A stretch of 64,000 bases of DNA from Streptomyces virginiae (GCF_000720455.1 NZ_JOAK01000006.1:1-64000), one strand, 5' to 3'. Counted from the first letter of the stretch, positions 8,624-16,862 are shown. Made by a program: numbers and translations. The notes: generated from the sequence alone by a model not told the origin.

Positions 8624-9885
8624 CAGCGCACCCCCAGGGCGCGGGCGGCTGCCACGCCGGAGCGGCAGCCGTCCTCGTGGAAGCCCCAGCCGTGCCATGC
8701 TCCGGCGTACGCGGTCACGCCGGTGTTCAGGCGGGGCAGTTCCTTCTGCGCGGCGACCGAGGCGGGCGTGTAGACGGGGTGTTCGTACAGCATCCGGCGC
8801 ACGACCCGGTCCGCGTCGACGCGGTCGTCGGCGCCGAGGGTCACCACGTAGTCGGCGCCGTCGGGCAGGTTCTGCAGGCGCCGCATGTCGTAGCTGACGC
8901 GGACGGCCTCGGCGGAGGGGTCGCAGGCCGGCAGGTGGTAGTTCCAGCAGGCGCGGGCGCGGGGCGAGCGGGGCAGGAGGCTCGTGTCGGTGTGCAGGAC
9001 CGTGGGGTTGGGCGCGTACGTGAAGGCTCCGAGGAGCCTGCGTTCGTCCGGGGTGGGGTCGGCGAGCAGGCGGAGGGCCTGGTCGGGGTGGGTGGCGATC
9101 ACGACGGCGTCGTAGCCGTCGGTGGCGCCGTTCTCGGTGGTTATCCAGGCGCCGGAGCCGCGTGCGGCCCGGTGGACGGCCTGGACGGGACTGGAGGTGC
9201 GGACGCGGTGCACGCCCTTGGCCACGGCCTCGACGTAGGCGGCGGACCCGCCGGTGACGGTCTTCCACTGCGGGGAGCCCGTGACCGACAGGAGGCCGTG
9301 GTGGTGGAGGAAGGTGAAGAGGTGGGCGGCAGGGTAGGACAGCGCCGTGCGTGCCGGGCACGACCACACCGCGGAGACCAGCGGGAGGGCGAAATGGCTG
9401 ACGAAGTACGGGGAGAAGCGCCCTTCGCGGAGGAAGTCGCCCAGGGTGACGTGGTGGGAGGGCGGGTCGGCGAGCAGCCGGCGGGCCTTGCGGTGGAAGA
9501 CGGGTACCTGCGCGAGCAGGCGCAGGTAGCGGCCGCGCAGCGCCGCCCGGCCGGTGAGCAGGCCGGCCGGGCCGCGGGCGCCCGCGTACTCCAGGCCGCA
9601 GCCGTCGCACCGGACCGACATGCTCATCTCGGCGTCCTGGGTGGATATCCCCAGCTCGCGGAAGAGCCGGAGCAGGGTCGGATAGGTGCGCTCGTTGTGC
9701 ACGATGAACCCCGAGTCCACACCCATGGGCCGCCCGTCCGGGCCGGTGAGCTCATGGGTGTGGGCGTGGCCGCCGAGGCGGCCGTCGGCCTCGTAGAGGG
9801 TGACCTCGTACGAGCGCGCCAGGACGTGGGCGGCCGTCAGGCCCGCGACCCCGGCGCCGATCACCGCTGCTTTCCGGTGTTCCAC
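8620..9885 (-). CDS. FAD-dependent amine-oxidase-like oxidoreductase
   Basis: A 421-residue flavoprotein. The N-terminal Rossmann motif VIGAGVAGLTAAHVLA (residues 7-22) binds FAD, and GVDSGFIVHNERTYP, NYHLPA and TGVTAYAGAWHGWGFHEDG match the family of NAD/FAD-binding oxidoreductases linked to CFA-type enzymes (Rv0449c in mycobacteria). It probably oxidises or desaturates a lipid intermediate of this pathway. GTG at 9885 has GGAG 7 bases before it. This is the first gene of the five-gene operon, and a SigK-type promoter candidate lies about 50-75 bases upstream of the start codon. Confidence 0.87.
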   Translation of the reverse strand: MEHRKAAVIGAGVAGLTAAHVLARSYEVTLYEADGRLGGHAHTHELTGPDGRPMGVDSGFIVHNERTYPTLLRLFRELGISTQDAEMSMSVRCDGCGLEYAGARGPAGLLTGRAALRGRYLRLLAQVPVFHRKARRLLADPPSHHVTLGDFLREGRFSPYFVSHFALPLVSAVWSCPARTALSYPAAHLFTFLHHHGLLSVTGSPQWKTVTGGSAAYVEAVAKGVHRVRTSSPVQAVHRAARGSGAWITTENGATDGYDAVVIATHPDQALRLLADPTPDERRLLGAFTYAPNPTVLHTDTSLLPRSPRARACWNYHLPACDPSAEAVRVSYDMRRLQNLPDGADYVVTLGADDRVDADRVVRRMLYEHPVYTPASVAAQKELPRLNTGVTAYAGAWHGWGFHEDGCRSGVAAARALGVRW

Positions 9886-9935
9886 CTCAGCACTCCCGCC
9901 ACTCACCGCGCCGCCGGGTGCGGTCGCGCACCCGT

Positions 9936-9963
9936 ACTTCGCAGCGGAGGGGCGGGCGGATTG
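9936..9963 (-). promoter_or_regulatory. Candidate SigK-type ECF promoter for the lipid operon
   Basis: Minus-strand elements CAATCC (9963-9958) and CGAAGT (9941-9936) are separated by 16 bases. The mycobacterial SigK consensus is CCATCC-N16/17-CCGAAT. The same ATCCG-N14-(A/G)CGAAG arrangement occurs upstream of the sigma factor gene in this window, and both copies also share CTCCGCT-like or TTCCGCT spacer sequence. Position 50 bases before the oxidoreductase start is suitable. Confidence 0.6.
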
Positions 9964-10022
9964 GTGGAGATCGCCGGGTGGGCGGATCGGCGGGGTACGC
10001 GCCGGGGCGGGGCGGCGTTCCG

Positions 10023-10775
10023 TCAGGTGGGCAGGGCCATCAGGAGCAGCGGGGCGGAGGTGGGGCGGCGGGAACCCCCGGCCGGTTCGATGGTGAGTCC
10101 GACGGCGCCGGCGTCGGCGGTGTCCCCGTCGATGAGGACGGTGCCGTCCTGGCGGATGAAACCGGCCGGGCGCATGGTGCCGTCGTGGTCGAGCCAGAGC
10201 TGGTAGGTCTTGCCGGGGGCGGGTGCGGGCAGGCCGGAAGCGGTGAAGACGGCCCTGTTCTGCCGCTCGGAGGCGACGACGGTGGTGGCCGCTCCGTTGC
10301 TGGCCCGGCCGTGGGCCGTGCGGGCGTCGGGCGCGGCCAGGACGGTGCTGACGTCGTCGAGACGCTGCTCGGCCTGGGTGGCCCGCTGCTGGTACTGCTC
10401 GCTCTGCTGGTTCTGCCAGGCGGCCAGACCGGCGAACGACGCGGCCGCGACCACACTGGCGGCCAGCGCGAGGGGTACGGCCCGGCGTCGCAGCGCGCTG
10501 CCGAGGGTCGCGGTCGGCGCGGTGTCCGGGACGCGCGGGGGCAGTTGGCGCACACCGTCGACGGCGGCCATGACGTGGTGCTTCATCGCGGCCGGCGGGT
10601 ACTGCGCGGTGGCGTCCGCCAGGCGCGCGGCGGTGGCCTCGAACTCGGCGACCTCCTCGCGGCACGCCTGGCACTGCGGCAGGTGCTCGGTGAACGCCTT
10701 CCGCTCGGCGGGTTCCAGGGCGTTGAGGGCGTAGGCGGCGGCGAGGGTGTGGACGTCGGAGTGGTGTTGCTTCAT
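10023..10775 (-). CDS. rskA: Anti-sigma-K factor, RskA family
   Basis: A 250-residue protein. The N-terminal cytoplasmic part has the zinc-associated anti-sigma motif HLPQCQAC (His31, Cys35, Cys38). One membrane helix spans about residues 99-120. The remaining C-terminal extracytoplasmic domain contains YQLWLDHDGTMRPAGFI, typical of RskA. RskA holds SigK inactive at the membrane until regulated proteolysis, in mycobacteria under redox control. ATG overlaps the sigma factor stop (ATGA at 10775-10772), giving a coupled sigma/anti-sigma pair in the usual order. Confidence 0.92.
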   Translation of the reverse strand: MKQHHSDVHTLAAAYALNALEPAERKAFTEHLPQCQACREEVAEFEATAARLADATAQYPPAAMKHHVMAAVDGVRQLPPRVPDTAPTATLGSALRRRAVPLALAASVVAAASFAGLAAWQNQQSEQYQQRATQAEQRLDDVSTVLAAPDARTAHGRASNGAATTVVASERQNRAVFTASGLPAPAPGKTYQLWLDHDGTMRPAGFIRQDGTVLIDGDTADAGAVGLTIEPAGGSRRPTSAPLLLMALPT

Positions 10776-11374
10776 GTGGTCACCCCCATGCAGTCGCGGA
10801 GCCGGATCAGCCCGTCGCGCATGCGTGTCTTGATGGTCGGCAGCGGTGTGCGAAGGGCTTCGGCGACCTCACGGTAGGTCAGGCCACGGTAGTAGGCCAG
10901 GGTCACGGCCTGGCGCTGCAGTTCGGTCAGGCCGCGCATGCAGCGGCGTACCTGCTCGCTCTCCAGGCGGGTCTCGACCTGCTCGGAGACCTCGTCGAAC
11001 GCCGTCTGGTGCTCGCGCGCCGCCTGGGCCTGTTCCCGGTCGGCGGACGCCTGGGCGGAGCGGACCCGGTCCACGGCCCGCCGGTGGGCGATGGTCGCCG
11101 CCCACGCGGTGACGCTGCCGTGGTCGGGCCGGTAGCGGGCGGCCTGCCGCCACAGGTCGATCATGACCTCCTGCGCGACCTCCTCCGACTGGGCCCGGTC
11201 GCGTACGACTCTGACCACGATCCCGAAGACCATGGGTGCGAGTGCGTCGTAGAGGGTGGAGAAGGCCTGCTTGTCACCGTGGGCGACCTCGTCCATGACC
11301 TCGGAGAGGTCGCTGCGGCCGGCGTGACTCGCACGGCCGGTGCGGCCTGGACCGAACGGGAGTGGTTGGTTCAC
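10772..11374 (-). CDS. sigK: ECF RNA polymerase sigma factor, SigK-like
   Basis: A 200-residue ECF sigma factor. Region 2 reads AFSTLYDALAPMVFGIVVRVVRDRAQSEEVAQEVMIDLWRQ (given here from its positions, about residues 36-76, with key residues Asp-Arg and WRQ), and region 4 is LTELQRQAVTLAYYRGLTYREVAEALRTP with the recognition helix TIKTRMRDGL. It directs RNA polymerase to its own promoter and to lipid-operon promoters, as judged by the shared upstream motif. I chose GTG at 11374; an in-frame ATG at 11446 with AAGGA upstream is a real alternative adding 24 residues. Confidence 0.9.
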   Translation of the reverse strand: MNQPLPFGPGRTGRASHAGRSDLSEVMDEVAHGDKQAFSTLYDALAPMVFGIVVRVVRDRAQSEEVAQEVMIDLWRQAARYRPDHGSVTAWAATIAHRRAVDRVRSAQASADREQAQAAREHQTAFDEVSEQVETRLESEQVRRCMRGLTELQRQAVTLAYYRGLTYREVAEALRTPLPTIKTRMRDGLIRLRDCMGVTT

Positions 11375-11517
11375 GGGGCGGGCTCCGGCTGCGGCGACAA
11401 GACGAAGGGGCAGCCGATGCCGGCCTGCCGGGGGCGGGGTGTCCATCGCATGGTGGTCCTTGTCCTTGTCCTCGTTCTTGGTACGTGGAGCCGGGCCGTG
11501 AGGTGTGTCCGACGGGT

Positions 11518-11545
11518 TCTTCGTAGCGGAAGTGCGTACGGATGG
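11518..11545 (-). promoter_or_regulatory. Candidate autoregulatory SigK-type promoter upstream of sigK
   Basis: CCATCC (11545-11540 on the minus strand) is an exact match to the mycobacterial SigK -35 element and is followed after 16 bases by CGAAGA (11523-11518). Spacing is identical to the candidate at 9936-9963. It would leave a leader of about 65-140 bases depending on which start codon is used. Confidence 0.62.
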
Positions 11546-11643
11546 CCGGACTTTTGGCAAATGGAGCAGATGAGCGTGTCGGCGGGGCCCGTGGGATTGC
11601 CGGTCGGCCTTGCCTGCCTGCCCCTGCCGGACTCTGCCTGTCG

Positions 11644-12129
11644 CTACTCGGGCCAGGTGAGCACCGCGATGACCTGCTTGCCGAGGGGTGCGGGGCTGAC
11701 GAAGAGTTCGGCGCCGAGGGCGCGGATGATCGCGAGGCCGCGCCCGCGCGTGGCCAGCGGACCACGGCCGTCGTGCTGCCGGGGCAGTGAGGGGGAGGCA
11801 TCGCTGAGGGCGATCCCGGCCCGGCCCGACTCCACGCTGAGAGTGAGCGCGTAGGGCGGTCGGGCGTGCCGGACGGCGTTGGACGTCAGCTCGGAGACGA
11901 TGACGAGGATGTCCTCGGTGGTGTCGTGCGGGCGGCCCACGGGGTGGACGGCGAGCAGCCACGACGCCACGCGGCGGGCTTCTCGGGCGGCTTGCGGGCC
12001 TGGTGGCAGGGGGTGGTGCACCGTTGACGGGCGCGTGGGGGGTTCGGCTTCCGGTGCCGGTGCCGGTGCGATGGCGGTGGTGGCGGTGGCTGTGGCGGTG
12101 GCGGTGGCGGTGGCGGTGGCGATGTTCAT
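11644..12129 (-). CDS. ATP-binding protein, HATPase_c_2 (RsbW-like anti-sigma/regulatory kinase)
   Basis: A 161-residue protein with a GHKL ATPase domain from about residue 45: N-box ELTSNAVRHA, a glycine-containing lid ATRGRGLAIIRALG, and a degenerate intervening DASP motif. Streptomyces carry dozens of such small RsbW-like kinases that act in partner-switching or phosphorylation. Residues 4-17 are an Ala-Thr alternation encoded by a hexanucleotide repeat, unlike anything needed for the fold. It ends 270 bases before sigK and could influence sigma activity, but no SpoIIAA-type partner is adjacent. Confidence 0.82.
   Translation of the reverse strand: MNIATATATATATATATTAIAPAPAPEAEPPTRPSTVHHPLPPGPQAAREARRVASWLLAVHPVGRPHDTTEDILVIVSELTSNAVRHARPPYALTLSVESGRAGIALSDASPSLPRQHDGRGPLATRGRGLAIIRALGAELFVSPAPLGKQVIAVLTWPE
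12074..12122. repeat. GCCACC-type hexanucleotide microsatellite inside coding sequence
   Basis: On the plus strand GGCGGT is repeated about seven times with two single-base variants, encoding alternating Ala-Thr at the N-terminus of the ATP-binding protein. Unit length of six keeps the frame whatever the copy number, so length changes would alter only the leader peptide. Confidence 0.75.
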
Positions 12130-12219
12130 GGTGGTTCCTGATGCCTGATCCGACAGGGGGCGGATCGGCGGGGGGTCCGGGGCCGTGGCCTCGGGACCCC
12201 CGCCGGGCCCGGGGCGGCG

Positions 12220-12657
12220 CTACCACTTGTTGTGGCAGTTCCAGTGCCCGGGCACCCAGTGGTTCACCGAGTGGCCGGGCACCCAGTGCTGCTTCCAGTG
12301 GCCCTTGCTCCACCAGCCGTCGTGCCACCTGCCGTGGTGGTCCTGGTAGCCGTGGTGCCAGCTGCCCGAGTGCCACTTGTACTCCCAGTGGCCCTTGCCC
12401 CACTTGCCGGTGGTCCAGTGGCCCTCGATCCAGGTGCACCGATCGTGGTGTCGGCGGTCCCGGCGGTCATGCCGGTTGTCACGGTCGTGATCACGGTCGC
12501 TGGTGCTGGTGCTGGTGCTGGTGCCGGTTGGCATGGAGTTCGTCGCCGCCGGGGCGGCGCTCGCCGTACCGGACAGACCCAGCAGCGAACCGCCTGCCAG
12601 CAGCCCGGCGGATGCGACACCGACGACCACGCGCTTCATGTGCGGAGAAGCGGTCAT
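12220..12657 (-). CDS. Secreted Trp/His-rich protein with WxxGxW-like repeats
   Basis: A 145-residue protein. Residues 1-35 form a Sec signal peptide (basic KR, hydrophobic LLAGGSLLGLSG, cleavage near ASAAP). A Ser/Thr and then Asp/Arg/His-rich linker (about 40-70) leads to a domain of repeated Trp motifs: WIEGHW, KWGKGHW, WHSGSWH, WSKGHWKQHW, HWVPGHSVNHWVPGHW. This resembles the WXXGXW repeat family found in secreted bacterial proteins. Histidine content suggests metal binding; function unknown. The ATG at 12657 has a strong AGGAGGTG Shine-Dalgarno. No operon partner. Confidence 0.75.
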   Translation of the reverse strand: MTASPHMKRVVVGVASAGLLAGGSLLGLSGTASAAPAATNSMPTGTSTSTSTSDRDHDRDNRHDRRDRRHHDRCTWIEGHWTTGKWGKGHWEYKWHSGSWHHGYQDHHGRWHDGWWSKGHWKQHWVPGHSVNHWVPGHWNCHNKW

Positions 12658-12909
12658 CGGGCTCACCTCCTCCCTTTCATCAGGTTCATCAAGCATTCGG
12701 CTTCGTCGGCTCCTTCACCATCTGGAGCGTCACCACAGATTCGTGACGAACGGAGTGAAGGATTGCCAAGACATTCAAACCGCCATATCTCTCCCTTCGG
12801 AGTGCGTGCCGTGAACCCTGTCGACGCCGCTCGGACCGTGTTGCGCTCGCCACCGGGTTCGGGACCCGTTCCGGGAGTCACGGCGGCCTCGGCCGAGGCA
12901 TCCAGGGGG

Positions 12910-15243
12910 CTACCTGAGCAGCGGCTCCTCCTCCCGGCTCCCCGAACCGTCGGATCGGCTCGGCTGCTCTTGCGCACCCCCCTCGACAGGGCCGTCCTGG
13001 ACCCGGTCCCTCCCGGGCTCATGGCCGGAATCCCGCCCGGTCCCCCGGCCCTGGTCCCGGCCGCCCGTTGCCTTGCCGGGCGCCTGCCCCGACCCCTGTC
13101 CCTGTCCCCCGCCCTGGACCTTGCCGCTGCCGGTACCCGTCTCCTGGCCGGGCGCCTTCCCGGCGCCCTGACCGGGGGCCTTGCCCGTACCCTCGCCGGA
13201 ACCCTGACCGGGGGCCTTGCCCGTGCCCTCGCCGGATCCGTTGCCCGGCTGCCGGCCGGAACCCTTGCCCGGCTGCCGGCCGGAACCCTTGCCCGGCACC
13301 TTGCCCGAGCCCTTGTCCGGCACTCCTCCGGGCTCTTGCGGCGCCGACCCGGGTGCCTGGCCCGACCCTTGGTCGCCGGAGCCCGGCTCCTGCCGTCCCG
13401 GATTCTTCTCAGGGGCCTTGCCCTGGCCCGTGCCCGATCCCTGCCCCGGCACCTGGCCGTTGCCCTTGCCGGACTCCTGACCGGGCGCCTTGCCCGTGCC
13501 CTTCTCCGGCACCCCGCCAGGCTCCTGCGGCACCGACCCAGGTGCCTTGTCCGACCCGTGGCCGGTGCCCGGCTCCTGGCCCGGTGCCTTGCCAGGGTCC
13601 GTTCCTGACTCCTGTCCAGGCACCTTGCCGGGAACGTTCGCCGGATCGTTGCCCTGGTCGGTGCCCTGCTCCTTCGCCGGAGCCTCGTCCGGCAGCTTGC
13701 CGGGGTCCTTGGCGGGCGGCTTGCCGGTGTCCTGACCGGACTCCTTCACCGGGTCCCTGTCCGGCACCTTCGCAGGCGCCTTCCCCGGGTCCTTCCCGTG
13801 GCCCGTCCCCGACTCCCGACCCGGAGCCTCGGCGGGCGGCTCGCCGGTGTCCTGACCGGACTCCTTCTCCCGGTCCCTGTCCGGCACCTTCGCAGGCGCC
13901 TTCCCCGGGTCCTTCCCGCGGCCCGTCCCCGACTCCCGACCCGGAGCCTTGCCCGACTCTCCGCCGGGTTCCCTGCCCTGGTGCGTGCCCGGCTCCTTCA
14001 CGGAGTCCCTGTCATGGTGCGGGCGTCGTTCGTGCGGAAAGTCGTCCGGCGCCTTGTCGGGCCGCTTCGGGGAAGCCTTCTTCGGCGCCTTGCGCGTGTC
14101 CCCGTGGTGTCGTTCGTCGCCGGACTCCCGCTCAGGGTCGGGGTTTCGGCCCGGGGCGACCCCCGGAGCCGGGTCGGGAGCGCCGTCCGGGTTCGTCGCC
14201 GGCTTCGTGTCCGCGTCCGCGGGGCTCGTCCGGACCGATCCCTGGTGGGCCGGGGGCAGCGCCGGGTACGGCGAGCCGGCGGGCCGGCCCGGCGGCGGCT
14301 CGACCTCGCGGTCGGTCCGGCCCCGCGCCGCGCCGCCCGGGCGCTCGTACCAGGCCTTGCTGCCCGCGTCGAAGACCGTGACGGCCTTCACCGGCTTCGC
14401 GGCGGGCCTGACCGCCACCAGCTCGGCGGACCGGAACGAGGACCATTCCGCACCGCTGAGCCTGGCCTTGCCCTGGACCGCGACAGGTGGTGTCAGAGGG
14501 TTGCCACAGGCGCACCGGACCCGCGGGACACCACGGCCGTCGACCAGTACGGACGTACCGGCCTGCAGGATCGCCTGGTAGCCGGTGGGTGCGTTGTTCC
14601 GGTACCCGTGGTTGGTGACCCGGGTGTCCCAGCCCAGCCGGACCGGCGTGAGCGAGCGCAGGTAGGAGGGGATCCCTGCCTGCCGGACGCCCAGCGTGGC
14701 GGCGAAGGCGCCGCCCTTGTCCGTGTGCTTCGTGAGGAACTTGATCTGCTTCTCCACGTCACAGCTGGCGACGTTCCGGGTGCCCCCGTACAGGCCCGGG
14801 TGTCCGCCGTCGACTTCGAGGGTGCGCGCGCCGCTCGTACCGCCCTGTACCGTCCCGGTGGTCTGGGGCGCGGCCACGGCCTCCTCGGAGTCCGTGGCCG
14901 TCGACGGCGTGAACGGATCGAGCCCGGCCGCCGCGGCTGCCTCCAGGAAGACCTCGCCGCCGGCCGCGCTGTTGCCGCCCAGCACCGTGAAGCTGACGAC
15001 CGCCGCCGAGACCACGACGGCCGCCGTGCTCGCACTCACCAGGGTCCTGCGCGACCGCCAACGCCGCTTGGGCCGCGCTTCCCCGCCGTCGGCGGGGGAA
15101 GCGGAGGGTCCCGTGAGGGACGGAGGCGGCGGAGGCGGCACCGGCGGTGGAGCCTCCGGTGGGGGCGCGGGCTGAGGCTGCGACCCCCGGCCCGACAGCG
15201 GGCCGGGCGGGGGGCCCGTGGGGTGCTCGGACGAAGAAGGCAT
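12910..15243 (-). CDS. DUF6777-like membrane-anchored protein with long Gly/Pro repeat tail
   Basis: A 777-residue protein. Residues 1-55 are proline-rich, RPKRRWRSRR (58-66) is a basic stop-transfer segment, and one membrane helix lies at about 68-90. A folded domain (95-300) contains GLYGGTRNVASCDVEKQI and VRCACGNPLTPP, which I recall from Streptomyces DUF6777 proteins. From about residue 330 to 760 the sequence is low-complexity Gly, Pro, Lys, Glu, Ser with units such as GKAPGQESG, probably extended and cell-wall spanning. The tail includes exact and near-exact DNA duplications. ATG at 15243 is preferred; a GTG three codons earlier is possible. Confidence 0.68.
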   Translation of the reverse strand: MPSSSEHPTGPPPGPLSGRGSQPQPAPPPEAPPPVPPPPPPSLTGPSASPADGGEARPKRRWRSRRTLVSASTAAVVVSAAVVSFTVLGGNSAAGGEVFLEAAAAAGLDPFTPSTATDSEEAVAAPQTTGTVQGGTSGARTLEVDGGHPGLYGGTRNVASCDVEKQIKFLTKHTDKGGAFAATLGVRQAGIPSYLRSLTPVRLGWDTRVTNHGYRNNAPTGYQAILQAGTSVLVDGRGVPRVRCACGNPLTPPVAVQGKARLSGAEWSSFRSAELVAVRPAAKPVKAVTVFDAGSKAWYERPGGAARGRTDREVEPPPGRPAGSPYPALPPAHQGSVRTSPADADTKPATNPDGAPDPAPGVAPGRNPDPERESGDERHHGDTRKAPKKASPKRPDKAPDDFPHERRPHHDRDSVKEPGTHQGREPGGESGKAPGRESGTGRGKDPGKAPAKVPDRDREKESGQDTGEPPAEAPGRESGTGHGKDPGKAPAKVPDRDPVKESGQDTGKPPAKDPGKLPDEAPAKEQGTDQGNDPANVPGKVPGQESGTDPGKAPGQEPGTGHGSDKAPGSVPQEPGGVPEKGTGKAPGQESGKGNGQVPGQGSGTGQGKAPEKNPGRQEPGSGDQGSGQAPGSAPQEPGGVPDKGSGKVPGKGSGRQPGKGSGRQPGNGSGEGTGKAPGQGSGEGTGKAPGQGAGKAPGQETGTGSGKVQGGGQGQGSGQAPGKATGGRDQGRGTGRDSGHEPGRDRVQDGPVEGGAQEQPSRSDGSGSREEEPLLR
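13166..13950. repeat. In-frame tandem duplications in the DUF6777 tail
   Basis: Three nested repeat classes are visible: a 36-base unit (about 13166-13240, twice) encoding an acidic Gly/Pro segment, a 24-base unit (about 13247-13294, twice, exact) encoding a GRQPGKGS-type segment, and a 120-base block (start near 13727 and again near 13847) differing at only a few bases. All unit lengths are multiples of three, so the repeats expand the protein without breaking it. Confidence 0.75.
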
Positions 15244-15540
15244 GGAACTCACGACACTCGCCCCCTGACAGGGGGCACCGGGACAACGATGGTGACTCGG
15301 ACTCGGACTCGCATGCGCTCGCTCCTTCTGGCCGTCAACGCCTCCACATCCCGGAGGGGAAACCTCGAAACCGGTGCCGCGAAGCAGAAGTCGGCGAAGG
15401 GACGACCCCGGCGGGGCCGTCTGATCACCTGCGACATCGATGGGGCCACGTACTGGGTGTGAGCCCGTCCCTTGAGTAAGCCCGCTGCCCCCGGGCCGCG
15501 TCATGTCGCGACCATTCGGGACTTGACAGGGCCGGGCCGA

Positions 15541-16464
15541 CTACGGCCGGGCCGCCGCCGACCGGTCGACGATCAGGCGTACCGCCGCGATCGTGAGATC
15601 CGGGTCGTGGAGCTGCACGTAGTGGTCGCTGCCGGTCGCCAGCAGGTGGGGGGTCTGCGGCCGCATGCCCACCAGTGCCTGCTGGGCCTTGGGCCAGGCA
15701 GCCTCGAGCTTCGCCAGCAGGTCCTTGGACATGGTGGACGGTGCGGCGAAGGGTTCGGTCTTGCTGAGCACCGCGACGGGAACGGGCGGGAGCGCGCCGC
15801 CGCGGTCGATGGCGGTGACCCCGCCGTCGATGTCGACCTGCTCGAATTCCGGGTCGGCGTCGAACGGCGTGCCGGGATGCCGGAGCGCCTCGACGTACGC
15901 CGTCCAGTCCGCCCCCATCGCCGGCTTCAGCGCGGGCCCCAGCGCGTCGACGAGGACCAGTCCGCGCGTGCGCTCCGGGTGCTCCTGCGCGTACCGCAGG
16001 GCGAGCATCCCGCCGAAGGAGTGCCCCACCAGCAGGTACGGGCCGGGTACGCGGGCGGCGGTCAGCAGCCGGTCCAGGTCCTGGACCATGGCGGGCAGCG
16101 TACGGGTGCCGCGCACGGGCGTGCTGCGGGTGGTGAGCGTGGGCGGCTGCGTGTAGCGGATGGTGCCGGGCCGGTCGTACGTGCACACGCGGGTGAACGC
16201 GGCGACGCCCGGCAGCACCGCCGGGGCCTTCGGCACGGGCGGGGCGGTGTCGGTCAGTGACCACGGGTCGGACGCCTCGTGCAGTCCGGAGAGCAGCACC
16301 ACGGTCGGGCTCCCGGAGCCGGAGCAGCGCAGGTACAGGCTCCGCCCGCCGCCGATGTCCACCCGCTGCTCGCTGTCCCCGCCACCGCTCGGCGCCGGTG
16401 TGCCGGCCACCAGCAGGACGGCGGCCATGGTGGCCACCACCGCACCCGGGACACGCCATCGCAT
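15541..16464 (-). CDS. Secreted alpha/beta hydrolase
   Basis: A 307-residue protein with an N-terminal hydrophobic signal (residues 5-22, AVVATMAAVLLVAGTPAPSGG) and an alpha/beta hydrolase core: VVLLSGLHEA oxyanion strand, YDRPGTI, nucleophile GHSFGG (147-152, Ser149), and a C-terminal GSDHYVQLHDP bearing the likely catalytic histidine. It probably works outside the membrane as an esterase or peptidase; substrate unknown. ATG at 16464. Flanked by unrelated genes; the 297 bases downstream towards the DUF6777 start hold no other gene I can support. Confidence 0.82.
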   Translation of the reverse strand: MRWRVPGAVVATMAAVLLVAGTPAPSGGGDSEQRVDIGGGRSLYLRCSGSGSPTVVLLSGLHEASDPWSLTDTAPPVPKAPAVLPGVAAFTRVCTYDRPGTIRYTQPPTLTTRSTPVRGTRTLPAMVQDLDRLLTAARVPGPYLLVGHSFGGMLALRYAQEHPERTRGLVLVDALGPALKPAMGADWTAYVEALRHPGTPFDADPEFEQVDIDGGVTAIDRGGALPPVPVAVLSKTEPFAAPSTMSKDLLAKLEAAWPKAQQALVGMRPQTPHLLATGSDHYVQLHDPDLTIAAVRLIVDRSAAARP

Positions 16465-16532
16465 GTCCTCAGCTTCCCCCGCCGCGCGTCACCCCGCCAA
16501 CGAGGCGGCGGGCCGGTCGCCGGTCGCTCCGG

Positions 16533-16862
16533 TCACCCGGCGCCGAAGTAGAAGAAGAGCCAGACGAGCGGCGCCAGGACGGCCAATGCGCCGAGGAGGA
16601 CCCCGGTACGGGCGCGCACCGGACTGGAGTCCTCGGTGCCCCACGCCCGCCACAGGTCGGGAAGGCCCCAGACGACGGCGCAGATGCCGAGGGGGAGGAC
16701 GAGGTAGAGCGGGAAGTAGCGGACCAGGGGCGGGAGCGCTTCGGGCAGGAACGGGCAGCCGAACGCGGCGGCGGCGAGGACGCCCAGCACCAGCGATCCC
16801 GTGCCGCGGCTCCGAGGGTCTTCCTGGTGCGCGGGATCGGCGTCCTGCTTCAGGGAACTCAT
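16533..16862 (-). CDS. Small integral membrane protein, hypothetical
   Basis: A 109-residue protein with a charged N-terminus (MSSLKQDADPAHQEDPRSRG) and three hydrophobic segments: residues 24-38, 45-65 and 88-106, ending FFYFGAG. No recognised domain. ATG at 16862 chosen because upstream in-frame codons lie inside the divergent TetR promoter region and lack coding character. Probably a DUF4190-like or similar small actinobacterial membrane protein, but this is not certain. Confidence 0.6.
   Translation of the reverse strand: MSSLKQDADPAHQEDPRSRGTGSLVLGVLAAAAFGCPFLPEALPPLVRYFPLYLVLPLGICAVVWGLPDLWRAWGTEDSSPVRARTGVLLGALAVLAPLVWLFFYFGAG

Noticed and set aside
12232..14381. Long plus-strand frames over the repeat region
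   Set aside because: They are Pro/Arg/Ala-rich reverse readings of the DUF6777 tail and the Trp-rich gene, without start signals or domains.
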